14,767 bases of DNA from positions 1-14,767 of the forward strand of contig CAZNTU010000138.1 of the NCBI GenBank assembly GCA_964575975.1. The letters are read 5' to 3'. Made by a program: the position numbers and the translations under genes. Shown here one piece after another: positions 7,057-14,045 of the stretch. Numbering within the stretch: the stretch's first letter is position 1; every line of letters starts with the position of its first letter. The notes beneath the pieces were generated by a model. That model was given only the letters and a program-made list of their open reading frames with translations. It was not told the origin of the DNA and made no database searches. The stretch is from G963674505 sp964575975 (lineage in GTDB: Bacteria; Desulfobacterota; Desulfobacteria; Desulfobacterales; SKZT01).

Positions 7057-7084
7057 TTGACGTTTTACGCCGAACAAGTATGAT
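7057..7084 (+). promoter_or_regulatory. Sigma70-like promoter of the mgtE-corA leader
   Basis: TTGACG (7057-7062) and TATGAT (7079-7084) each match the consensus at 5 of 6 positions with a 16-base spacer. The predicted start, about 7091, leaves a leader of roughly 250 bases before mgtE. The leader opens with a possible small hairpin, CAGCGC (7096-7101) with GCGCTG (7111-7116). Confidence 0.6.
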
Positions 7085-7143
7085 GCGAAAGTTTTCAGCG
7101 CCTTATTTGCGCGCTGTCGATTAACCCGAACGGAGGATTCGCT

Positions 7144-7281
7144 ATGAGCGACTCGGATGGCAGTCACAGTTGCCCGAGCATGGCCCAAAAACCGATCCAA
7201 GAAGAACCCGAAGACCCTGGACCGCGACGCTTGCGCGACGCGGCTTGCGACGTGAACGGCCGGCGCTGCCTCCGAGCATAG
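7144..7281 (+). CDS. Small upstream ORF, possible leader peptide of mgtE-corA
   Basis: A 45-codon ORF with a strong Shine-Dalgarno (CGGAGGA, GGAGG ending seven bases before ATG), 60 bases upstream of mgtE. The peptide is hydrophilic, with no membrane segment and no family I recognise. Residues 20-27 are EEPEDPGP, followed by RRLR. This resembles in character the acidic/proline EPDP...RRR make-up of the enteric MgtL leader peptide, where such a stretch destabilises the translating ribosome at low magnesium. It stops six bases before the hairpin that covers the mgtE ribosome-binding site. The leader role is inference; the alternative is the start of a decayed gene. The good ribosome-binding site and the promoter upstream argue that it is translated. 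Confidence 0.55.
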   Translation: MSDSDGSHSCPSMAQKPIQEEPEDPGPRRLRDAACDVNGRRCLRA

Positions 7282-7287
7282 CCCGCC

Positions 7288-7341
7288 GGTTCGCCTCGGG
7301 CTGCGTCCGCAATCACGTTGCAGCCGAAACGGAGGCGAACC
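7288..7341 (+). promoter_or_regulatory. Hairpin sequestering the mgtE ribosome-binding site
   Basis: GGTTCGCCTC (7288-7297) is perfectly complementary to GAGGCGAACC (7332-7341). Inside it, GGCTGC (7299-7304) pairs with GCAGCC (7320-7325). The outer 3' arm contains nearly all of the mgtE Shine-Dalgarno (GGAGG, 7331-7335) and ends at the base before ATG 7342. Sixteen pairs would therefore block initiation. There is no T-run, so control would be of translation rather than termination. A competing 6-bp stem, CCGGCG (7260-7265) with CGCCGG (7284-7289), overlaps the base of this one by two bases and includes the end of the small ORF. Confidence 0.72.
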
Positions 7342-8531
7342 ATGAAGAACAAGAATCCGCTCCTTGTCCCCGAGCTGCGCGAGATGCTCGCCGCCGGGGA
7401 TTCGAAAACCCTTGGAGATTTCAGCGAATCCGGACACCCCGCCGTCATTGCGGAGCTGATATCCGCCATATCCGGCGAAGAAGCCTGGACGGTGCTGCGG
7501 CATGCGGACGCACCCCTTCGCTCCGAGATTTTCAGCCATCTGGACGAAGATCTCCAGGTGGAAATCATTTCAATGCTGCATCGCAAAGAAATCTCGAACA
7601 TCCTGACCGGAATGCCTCATGACGAACGCGCCGACCTGTTCAAAAAACTGCCGGAAAGCATACGCGAATCCATCCTGCCAGCCCTCGCCCATGCCGAGCG
7701 CGAAGACATCCGCCGTCTTTCCGCCTACGAGGAGGGTACCGCCGGCGCGGTCATGACCTCCGACTATGCCACGCTGTCCCCGCAGCTGACGGCTTCCCAG
7801 GCCATCGAGCGCTTGAGGGAGGTCGCCCCCGACAAGGAAACGATCTGTTACGCCTATGTGGTGGACGACCGCCGGAAACTCCTCGGATTCGTATCCCTCA
7901 AGGACCTGATCGTGGCCCGTCGGGAGGCGCGGGTCGGCGACATCATGCATGGCGAAGTCATCTTTTCCCGCATCGAAGACGACCAGGAAGACGCGGCCCG
8001 CAAAATCCAGAAATACGACCTGATCGCGTTGCCGGTAATAAACGGCGGGGAGGCCCTGGTGGGCATTGTCACTCATGACGATGCCATGGACATCATTACC
8101 CAGGAGCACACCGAGGATATGGAAAAATTCATGGCCATCGCCGGGAGCCATGAGGATGCGGTTTATATGAAAACAACGGTATTGGACCATTTCCGGAATC
8201 GTGCCCCATGGGTGATCGCACTGGCGGCTTTGGGACTGGTCTCCGGATTTATCGTCCAGAGCTTTGAAGGGCTGTTGATGCAGTTTACCGTTCTGGCGGC
8301 GGCTCGACCATTCCGGAGGCCTTTTCTCTCGTTTGGATCGGTTTTGCCATTTCCCTTGCGCTTGGATTGCAGGTGGTCACCTCCACTCTTATCGGAGCGC
8401 TGCTGCCCTTGGGCGCGGCAAGAATGAAATGGGACCCGGCGGTGGTGGCGAGCCCGGCCCTGACCACCATCGTGGACATCACCGGATTGCTGATCTATTT
8501 CACCACGGCCAAACTGCTTCTGGGGCTGTGA
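7342..8531 (+). pseudogene. mgtE: mgtE magnesium transporter, broken by an internal deletion
   Basis: MgtE is a homodimeric magnesium channel with a cytosolic N domain, a CBS pair and five membrane helices. Here the N domain (about residues 10-125) and the CBS pair (about 130-255, with YEEGTAGAVMT and VGDIMHGEV) are intact. Helix 1 follows (APWVIALAALGLVSGFIV). At about 8296-8310 the frame leaves the family, running on to a stop at 8427. From 8301 another frame resumes with GSTIPEAFSLVWIG, VTSTLIGALLPLG and PALTTIVDITGLLIYF, i.e. helices 4 and 5 including the conserved pore aspartate, and stops at 8531. Helices 2-3 with the expected GGNAGSQ-type segment, roughly 55-60 codons, are absent. A length change that is not a multiple of three explains the frame loss. 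It is unlikely to transport; the regulatory domains could still be made. Confidence 0.85.
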
Positions 8532-8549
8532 CATACAAGGAGAAAAGAG

Positions 8550-9632
8550 ATGACCAAATCCAACAGGAAGAAAAAGAAGGCGCGCCGCGCCGGAAGCAAG
8601 GCCGGACTGTCCCCCGGCGCCATGGTGTTCATCGGCGAACAAAAAATGGACGCGGCGCGAGTTGACGTCATCGATTACAGCGAGAGCCGGCTGAACGAAC
8701 TGCAGGATGTTTCCATCGACCGATGCGGAGATTTGGCCAAGCCCCATGGCGTAACCTGGATCAATGTCAACGCCGTCCACGACGTAGGGCTGGTAGAGTC
8801 GCTTGGCAAACGCCTCGATCTGCATCCCCTGACCATGGAGGATATCGTCAATACCGGACAGCGGCCAAAGACAGAGGAGTTTCCCGGATATATTTACGTG
8901 GTGTTGAAGATGTTCTTCTACGACGAAGAGGCGAACCAAACGGAGATCGAACACGTCAGCATGATCTTTGGCGAAAACTACGTGGTGTCGTTTCAAGAGA
9001 AGGAGGGCGATGTGCTCGACACGGTGCGCGAACGCCTCAAGACCGGCAAGGGCCGCATCCGCTCGATGAAGGCCGATTATCTGGCCTACGCCTTGATGGA
9101 CGCCGTGGTGGACAATTACTTTCTGGCCGTCGAGCGCATCGGGGACCGAATCGAGGACCTCGACGACCAGATCTTGGCCGATCCGAAGCCCGAGGCGATG
9201 GCGGAAGTGCATCGACTCAAGCGGGACATCCTGAGCCTGCGAAGGGCGGTCTGGCCCCTGCGCGAGGAGATCGGCGCGCTGGAAAAGAGCGAATCCCCGT
9301 TGATCCGGCCGGAGACCAAGGTGTTTTTGCGCGATCTGTACGACCACACCATCCAGGTCATCGATATGGTGGAGACCTTTCGGGACATTTTGGGCGGCAT
9401 GCACGACACCTTTCTGTCCGGCGTCAGCAACCGCACGAACGAGATCATGAAGGTACTCGCCATCATCGCCACCATCTTCATTCCGTTGACCTTCATCGCC
9501 GGAGTATACGGGATGAACTTCGAGCGCATGCCGGAACTCGAATGGCCCTGGGGCTATCCCCTGGTCCTGGGCGTCATGTTCGCCGTAGCCATCGGCATGG
9601 TCCGCTATTTCCGGAAAAAGAAATGGATATGA
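8550..9632 (+). CDS. corA: Magnesium/cobalt transporter CorA
   Basis: A 360-residue, complete CorA-family protein that forms a homopentameric channel for Mg2+ (also Co2+ and Ni2+) in the inner membrane. A basic N-terminus (KKKKARRAGSK) precedes the large cytosolic funnel domain, with WINVNAVHD and HPLTMEDIVNTGQRPK as family landmarks and long helices rich in charged residues (about 200-290). Two C-terminal helices follow. The first ends in YGMNFE with the signature GMN at 321-323, and the protein ends with a basic FRKKKWI tail, as usual. AAGGAGA lies about eight bases before ATG 8550. It begins 18 bases after the mgtE remnant and probably shares its promoter and leader, so it may be the functional magnesium transporter of this locus. 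Confidence 0.96.
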   Translation: MTKSNRKKKKARRAGSKAGLSPGAMVFIGEQKMDAARVDVIDYSESRLNELQDVSIDRCGDLAKPHGVTWINVNAVHDVGLVESLGKRLDLHPLTMEDIVNTGQRPKTEEFPGYIYVVLKMFFYDEEANQTEIEHVSMIFGENYVVSFQEKEGDVLDTVRERLKTGKGRIRSMKADYLAYALMDAVVDNYFLAVERIGDRIEDLDDQILADPKPEAMAEVHRLKRDILSLRRAVWPLREEIGALEKSESPLIRPETKVFLRDLYDHTIQVIDMVETFRDILGGMHDTFLSGVSNRTNEIMKVLAIIATIFIPLTFIAGVYGMNFERMPELEWPWGYPLVLGVMFAVAIGMVRYFRKKKWI

Positions 9633-9659
9633 AAGCAAGTCGCCACCCATGATATCGGG

Positions 9660-9673
9660 CCTGGCTTACCAGG
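9660..9673. terminator. Possible short hairpin between convergent corA and hcp remnant
   Basis: CCTGG (9660-9664), CTTA, CCAGG (9669-9673) forms a 5-bp stem with a tetraloop. It lies between the corA stop and the convergent hcp remnant. The nearest T-run (TTTT, 9680-9683) is not adjacent, so this is weak as an intrinsic terminator. Confidence 0.3.
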
Positions 9674-9681
9674 AAACAGTT

Positions 9682-10241
9682 TTACCCGTGCATCGTATGC
9701 TCGGTCACCTCGGTGATCTCGGGATGGCCGTAGGCCCTGGCATTGGCCTCGTCCAGCAGGGCCATGGCGTTCACGGCGGTCTCCCCGGCTTTCATGACCA
9801 TACCGACCATTTCGTCCGTCGACGCACGTCCTCGTTCCGGGCGGCCGTGATGCGAACCTCGTCGGACATGGCCTTGGCCAAGATCTCCTTCTTGTCGCCC
9901 GAAGCCCAGACAGCGCAATCCCGAAGCGCGCCGGCCATGTCGGCCCCGGCCATTTTCCTAACCTTGTCCCGAACCGCGAGGGCTTGCCTGATCCGGTCGA
10001 TTATGACATCGTCGTCCCAGGCCACGTTGGTAATCGCGGTGAAAAGGGCTTCGCATACGAAGCGGCCCGCATTTCTGTCCCCCGCGCTCTTTTGCCTCGA
10101 TTTTTCCCCGTAAACGGAAATGCCTTTGCATACGTAAATGAGCAGATCCTGAAGATCAGCCGTCTCCTCGGGCTTTCCGCACACGCCTTTTACAGTGCAA
10201 CCGGTGTTCTTGGCCGTTTCCTGACATTGAAAACAAAACAT
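9682..10241 (-). pseudogene. hcp: Hybrid cluster protein (hydroxylamine reductase) remnant
   Basis: Hcp is an anaerobic iron-sulfur-oxygen cluster protein with NO/hydroxylamine reductase activity, about 540 residues long. The start is textbook: MFCFQCQETAKNTGC, then the G-V-C-G-K-P-E-E-T-A-D-L-Q-D motif, giving all four N-terminal cluster cysteines. The frame is good to about residue 138 (ARNEDVR). It then breaks; a second frame resumes at TDEMVGMVMKAGE and runs through MALLDEANARAYGHPEITEV before ending in HTMHG and a stop at 9682. Compared with the family, about 45 residues between NEDVR and DEMV are missing, and everything after PEITEV, including the hybrid-cluster ligands, is gone. GGAGGAG upstream of the start is intact. 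It cannot make an active enzyme. Confidence 0.9.
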
Positions 10242-10292
10242 GATTATTCTCCTCCGATTCCAGTCTTATTCTGGTCTTGTGGTCTTAGCGTA

Positions 10293-10321
10293 ATTTGATG
10301 GCGCTCGACAGGTAGTGGCAA
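10293..10321 (-). promoter_or_regulatory. Possible hcp promoter with FNR/HcpR-like box
   Basis: On the minus strand TTGCCA (10321-10316), a 17-base spacer and TCAAAT (10298-10293) give a moderate sigma70 match about 50 bases before the hcp start. TTGAT-GGCG-CTCGA (plus strand 10295-10308) matches the FNR-type TTGAT-N4-ATCAA box at 8 of 10 positions and overlaps the spacer and -10. hcp genes are commonly under FNR/HcpR-family control, but a single imperfect box is weak evidence. Confidence 0.33.
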
Positions 10322-10322
10322 G

Positions 10323-10372
10323 AAAAAAAAGCCACAATTGGAATTCGTGCTATTCGTGGTTTCTATTTTTTT
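10323..10372 (-). terminator. Terminator after the flavodiiron gene, possibly bidirectional
   Basis: On the minus strand CCACGAAT (10359-10352) can pair with ATTGTGG (10338-10332) with one bulged base, followed by C and eight T residues (10330-10323). On the plus strand the same stem is followed by T7 (10366-10372). It lies between the flavodiiron stop and the hcp start, so the two genes may be separate transcription units. The stem is short and AT-rich. Confidence 0.45.
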
Positions 10373-10413
10373 CGGCCACTACAAGCTTGCGCCACCCGTA
10401 ATTTATCCATTTC

Positions 10414-11592
10414 CTACTTGAAACCATTTTCCTCGTGCTTCAGCGCGATCGCGCGGGCCAGCCGGTCTATCGCGTCGAAATCGGCGTCTTTGGGAACCCC
10501 TTTGCACAGGACGGGCTCCAGCACTTCGACCTTCAAATTGGGAATCATTCCCGCAAGCGTTTCCACGGTCTTTCCTCCCCATCCGTAGGAGCCGACGACG
10601 GAGAGAAACTTCGCCTTGGGCCTCAAGGCGTTCGCCAACAGAGTAGCGTACGCGGCCAGCGGGTGGGGTCCGGCCAGAACGGTCGGCGCGCCCACGACGA
10701 TCGTCGCCGCGTCGACGAGCGCCATGGCGAGCTTTCCGATATCCGCTACGGCCAGGTTGAACGGCTCGACGCGCACCCCTTGTTCGACCAGGCCGGATAT
10801 AAGTCGGTCGACCAGCTGACGGGTGCTGCCGTGCATGGAGACGAAGGGCAAGACGACAAGGTTGCGGGGAGCGCCCGTCGCCCATTCCCGGTAGGCCTCC
10901 ATGATCCATTCCGGACGGTCGTAAATCTGGCCATGGCTCGGGGCGATCATTTGGATGTCATAGCCTTTGAGTTTTTCGATATTCTTTGCGATCATATTGC
11001 GAAATGGCATCATGATCTCGGCGAAATACCGTTTGGCCGCCTCGTACACGCGCCCCTGGTCGGTCACGAAAAGATCGGTGGTCGCGATGTGCGAGCCGTA
11101 GAAATCGCAACTGAAGAGAATGCGGTCTTCCTCCAGGTAGGTCGCCATGGTCTCCGGCCAGTGGACCCAGGGCGTGTGAACGAATTTCAGCGTCTTGTCG
11201 CCAAGGGACAGTGTCGCGCCGTCCTCCGCGATGACAAAGGCGTTTTCGGGGATTTTCAAGAGGTCCATGAGCATGCCTTTGGCTTTGGACGTCGCGACGA
11301 CCTTCGCTTCGGGAAACCGCTCCAGCACGAGAGGGATGGCTCCGGAATGATCCTGCTCGGCGTGGTGGGAGACGATAAAGTCGATTTTGCCCGCCCCGGC
11401 CAATTGGGCCGTCAATTCTCCGGCCACGGGCGGATCGACGGTGTCCAGCAGGGCGGTCTTCTCGCTGCCTTCGATTAGATACGCATTGTACGTCGTGCCG
11501 TCCGGCAACGGAATGAGGGAGTCGAAGAGACGTCTGTCCCAATCGACGGCTCCCAGCCAATGGACTCTTTCCGCGATCTTTCTTCTTTGCAT
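10414..11592 (-). CDS. fprA: FprA-family A-type flavoprotein (flavodiiron protein)
   Basis: A 392-residue cytosolic enzyme that reduces O2 to water and/or NO to N2O in anaerobes, using electrons from rubredoxin or coenzyme F420-type donors. The metallo-beta-lactamase-like domain (1-240) carries the di-iron ligands: HAEQDH (H77, E79, D81, H82), H144 in PWVHWPET, D163 in SCDFYGSH and H220 in APSHG. The flavodoxin domain (about 245-392) has the FMN phosphate loop SMHGSTRQL, then VGAPTVLAGPHP and GSYGWGG. Length is normal and no fused rubredoxin is visible. GGAAAGGAG lies nine bases before ATG. It follows an HPP-family remnant by 50 bases and precedes the hcp remnant on the same strand, making an oxygen/N-oxide stress group. 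O2 versus NO preference cannot be read from sequence. Confidence 0.95.
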   Translation of the reverse strand: MQRRKIAERVHWLGAVDWDRRLFDSLIPLPDGTTYNAYLIEGSEKTALLDTVDPPVAGELTAQLAGAGKIDFIVSHHAEQDHSGAIPLVLERFPEAKVVATSKAKGMLMDLLKIPENAFVIAEDGATLSLGDKTLKFVHTPWVHWPETMATYLEEDRILFSCDFYGSHIATTDLFVTDQGRVYEAAKRYFAEIMMPFRNMIAKNIEKLKGYDIQMIAPSHGQIYDRPEWIMEAYREWATGAPRNLVVLPFVSMHGSTRQLVDRLISGLVEQGVRVEPFNLAVADIGKLAMALVDAATIVVGAPTVLAGPHPLAAYATLLANALRPKAKFLSVVGSYGWGGKTVETLAGMIPNLKVEVLEPVLCKGVPKDADFDAIDRLARAIALKHEENGFK

Positions 11593-11642
11593 GATAAAAT
11601 TCTCCTTTCCGCGTTGTTGTCGACGTTATCGACGCATTGTGG

Positions 11643-11807
11643 TCAAAGCCAGAATTCCGGATAGCGCCGGTTTGGAACCGAATTGTCGATCGACAGGGCG
11701 ATCGCCGGCATGATCAGGGCGCCCGATCCGGCGGGTATCAGCGCGTACAGATAGCCCAGCCGATGCACTGCGTCTCCGCCGATGACGGCCGAAAGCACAT
11801 CACGCAT
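11643..11807 (-). pseudogene. C-terminal remnant of an HPP-family membrane protein
   Basis: A 54-codon frame, beginning at a poorly placed ATG, reads AVIGGDAVHRLGYLYALIP, then a hydrophobic segment, then N-S-V-P-N-R-R-Y-P-E-F-W-L and stop. This follows the end of HPP-family membrane proteins (V-I-G-G, hydrophobic helix, N-N-L-x-x-N-R-R-Y-P-x-F-W). The N-terminal part, including the His-Pro-Pro motif that names the family, is missing, and nothing upstream in any frame restores it. There is no Shine-Dalgarno at a useful distance. Some HPP proteins have been linked to nitrite transport, which would suit the neighbouring flavodiiron and hcp genes. It was probably once the gene upstream of the flavodiiron protein in the same operon. 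Confidence 0.6.
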
Positions 11808-12183
11808 CCTTGTTTATATGATATTCTAAACGCCTTTGCATTGTCGAACCATCCGTTTGCGCAATGGAAAAAATCGCCTTTTGAAACCGCTCGCACTTTT
11901 CCCCGGTCGTCGATGGCCTCCCGGAATTCCTTCAGCATCCAAATAGACCGTATTCCGGAGCATGTATTCGCGCTGGAGCAAACAGCGACATTTATTCGAG
12001 AAATTGCCGGAATAAAAACCACCCCCCCCCTTTTTCTGTTTTTATTTTTCCTATAATATGAATTCGATCGAAGCTTTTGAAAACGTCGTTTGCGATGCGT
12101 ATCCTTTTTGGCTATTTTTCGCTTTGCCTGGAACGCGCATCGAGAAACGAAAAACGGAAGAAATCAAGTCGGGATTGCGAAAA
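11808..12183. other. Intergenic stretch without a recognisable gene
   Basis: This stretch is less GC-rich than its surroundings. A minus-strand frame at about 11810-12022 contains MLKEFREAIDDRGKVRAVSK, which looks protein-like, but I cannot assign it and it has no good ribosome-binding site. TATAAT at 12052-12057 is a perfect -10 hexamer without a matching -35. The plus-strand frame of the next gene is open from ATG 12058, which abuts that hexamer and so would not lie within a transcript starting there. Confidence 0.5.
12022..12035. repeat. C9-T5 homopolymer tract upstream of the AAA-ATPase gene
   Basis: Nine C residues (12022-12030) run into five T residues (12031-12035), followed by more T-rich sequence (TTTTTATTTTT) to 12049. 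The tract lies about 20 bases before the TATAAT at 12052, i.e. in the place of a -35 region. Confidence 0.75.
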
Positions 12184-13977
12184 ATGATAAAATTCCCTTA
12201 CGGTCAGGCCGATTTCCATAAAATAAGGACGCGGAATTATTTCTATATCGATCGCACGCGGCTCATTCCTATAATCGAGAAAACGGGCGACGCGCTTTTG
12301 TTCCTGCGTCCCCGGCGATTCGGAAAAAGCCTGTTGCTGTCCATGCTGGAAAACTATTACGATGCGGGCAAGTCGGAAGAATTCGAGCGGCTTTTCGGAA
12401 ATTTGGATATCGGAAAAGCCCCGACCGCTCTGCGCAACCGCTATTTCGTTCTCAAATGGAACTTTTCCGAAATCGACTCCTCCGGAGATGTCCGGGATGT
12501 CAGGCGAGCCCTTCACGACCACGTCAACGGTTGCATCGAAATATTCAAGTCCAAGTATCGAAAACTGCTGGACTACGAAATCGCGCTTGATCCGGAAAAT
12601 TGCCTGCGCTCGCTTCAATCGGTCATGGCCGCAGTCGAGCGAACACCCTATGGAATCTATCTTTTAATAGACGAGTACGACAATTTCGCAAACGAGGTTC
12701 TAATGGCCCGGCAAACGGACGGGCGTCGGCGCTACGAAACCCTCGTCACGGGGGAAGGGATGCTGAAAACCCTTTTCAAGGCCGTCAAGTCCGGCACCGA
12801 AGGCCGGGGAATCGACCGGGTTTTCATCACGGGAGTCTCGCCGGTCGCGATGAGCGACATCACAAGCGGGTTCAATATCGCCTCGAACATTTACCTCGAA
12901 CCGGAGTTCAACGACTTGTGCGGCTTTCACGCCCATGAAATATCGGATACGATCCGAAAAATCGCATCCGCCTGCGACTTTTCCGAAAAGCAAACGGCGG
13001 ATGCCTCGGAAATGATGCGCGTCTTCTACGACGGATACCTGTTTTCCTACGACAGCCATCAGCGTATCTACAATCCCATGCTGGCGTTGTATTTCCTGGA
13101 CCACTTGCAAAAACGATGCGCCCCGCCCAGGAAGATACTGGACTCCAACATGGCCATGGACCGCAACAAGCTCGATTACGTGGCAAGTTTGCCGCACGGG
13201 GAAAAGGTCGTTTCGGACGCCCTGGGGGATGAAAACGATTTGCGTTTGGAGGAACTCGCGGATCGCTTCGGGGCCGAAGATATTCTGGAGACGGCAAAAG
13301 ACACGAAATTCATGGTTTCCTTGCTCTATTTTTTCGGCGTGTTGACTCTTTCCGAGAAACGCACGGAATTCGAGGAACACTTGTTTCGCATACCGAATTT
13401 GGCGATTCGCAAATTGTACGTGGAACGTCTGAAGGAATCGATGCTCGCAACCGGCGGAGAGTTGGACGACGCCCGCGCCGCAGCCAAGCAACTGTATCAG
13501 CGCGGCGAGATGAAGCCCCTGTGCGAATTTGTCGAGCGCGGGCCTTTGAGCGTCCTTAGCAACCGGGACTACCGCTGGACGAACGAATTCGCCGTCAAGA
13601 CGATTTTTCTGTCTCTGCTATACAACGATACGCTCTACGTCATGGATTCCGAACCGGCATTGCGACGCCGATACGCGGACCTGATCATGCTGGTACGGCC
13701 GGATGTCCGCCACTCCGCTTTGCTCGACATTCTGATCGAATTCAAGTACGTGCCGCTTGCAAAAAACGATTCGACCGGAGAAAAGGTCCGGAACATGTCG
13801 AAGGAAGGGCTCGAATCGCTTGCGTCGGTAAAAAAGGCCTTTGCCGAGGCGAAGGAGCAGCTCGCGGATTACCGGCGGATTTTGGGCGATATCTACGGCG
13901 ACCGTCTGCGTCTTCGCTCGTTCGCCGTCGTAGCCGTAGGATTCGAGCGGCTTTTGTGGGAAGAATACGAAGACTGA
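12184..13977 (+). CDS. AAA-ATPase-like protein with C-terminal PD-(D/E)XK nuclease domain
   Basis: 597 residues of the PF09820/PF08011 type. The start, M-x-K-F-P-Y-G, then FHKIRTRNYFYIDRT, is characteristic and is why I chose ATG 12184 over ATG 12058, which adds 42 unrelated residues. The ATPase part has a modified Walker A, RPRRFGKS (42-49), Walker B LIDEYDN (161-167) and FITGVSPVAMSD, a sensor-like motif. The end carries YADL (about 497-500) and IEFK (518-521), the D...E-x-K pattern of PD-(D/E)XK nucleases, and closes with LRSFAVVAVGFERLLW. Such proteins occur as multi-copy families in Bacteroidetes, Desulfobacterota and others; their function is unproven, with defence, mobile-element or DNA-processing roles suggested. 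The Shine-Dalgarno is weak. It stands alone, with codon use less GC-biased than its neighbours early in the gene, hinting at transfer. Confidence 0.88.
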   Translation: MIKFPYGQADFHKIRTRNYFYIDRTRLIPIIEKTGDALLFLRPRRFGKSLLLSMLENYYDAGKSEEFERLFGNLDIGKAPTALRNRYFVLKWNFSEIDSSGDVRDVRRALHDHVNGCIEIFKSKYRKLLDYEIALDPENCLRSLQSVMAAVERTPYGIYLLIDEYDNFANEVLMARQTDGRRRYETLVTGEGMLKTLFKAVKSGTEGRGIDRVFITGVSPVAMSDITSGFNIASNIYLEPEFNDLCGFHAHEISDTIRKIASACDFSEKQTADASEMMRVFYDGYLFSYDSHQRIYNPMLALYFLDHLQKRCAPPRKILDSNMAMDRNKLDYVASLPHGEKVVSDALGDENDLRLEELADRFGAEDILETAKDTKFMVSLLYFFGVLTLSEKRTEFEEHLFRIPNLAIRKLYVERLKESMLATGGELDDARAAAKQLYQRGEMKPLCEFVERGPLSVLSNRDYRWTNEFAVKTIFLSLLYNDTLYVMDSEPALRRRYADLIMLVRPDVRHSALLDILIEFKYVPLAKNDSTGEKVRNMSKEGLESLASVKKAFAEAKEQLADYRRILGDIYGDRLRLRSFAVVAVGFERLLWEEYED

Positions 13978-14045
13978 GCAAACATAAATCCTATGTGTCA
14001 TACCAGTGGTCTCGAAAATAACGTATTCGAATAGAGGAATTGTTT

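Noticed and set aside
6939..7124. 61-residue ORF after the GalT-like gene
   Set aside because: It has no ribosome-binding site, spans the predicted promoter and has no recognisable motif.
7091..7341. M-box magnesium riboswitch upstream of mgtE
   Set aside because: I could not find the conserved M-box helices or loops; the leader is instead explained by a small ORF and a simple RBS-covering hairpin.
8163..9650. 495-residue minus-strand open frame
   Set aside because: It lies antisense to mgtE/corA. corA is unmistakable, and the antisense translation is histidine/glutamine-rich with no recognisable domain.
12058..12183. Upstream ATG start for the AAA-ATPase gene
   Set aside because: It directly abuts a TATAAT hexamer and adds residues unlike the family, which begins at the M-x-K-F-P-Y-G start at 12184.
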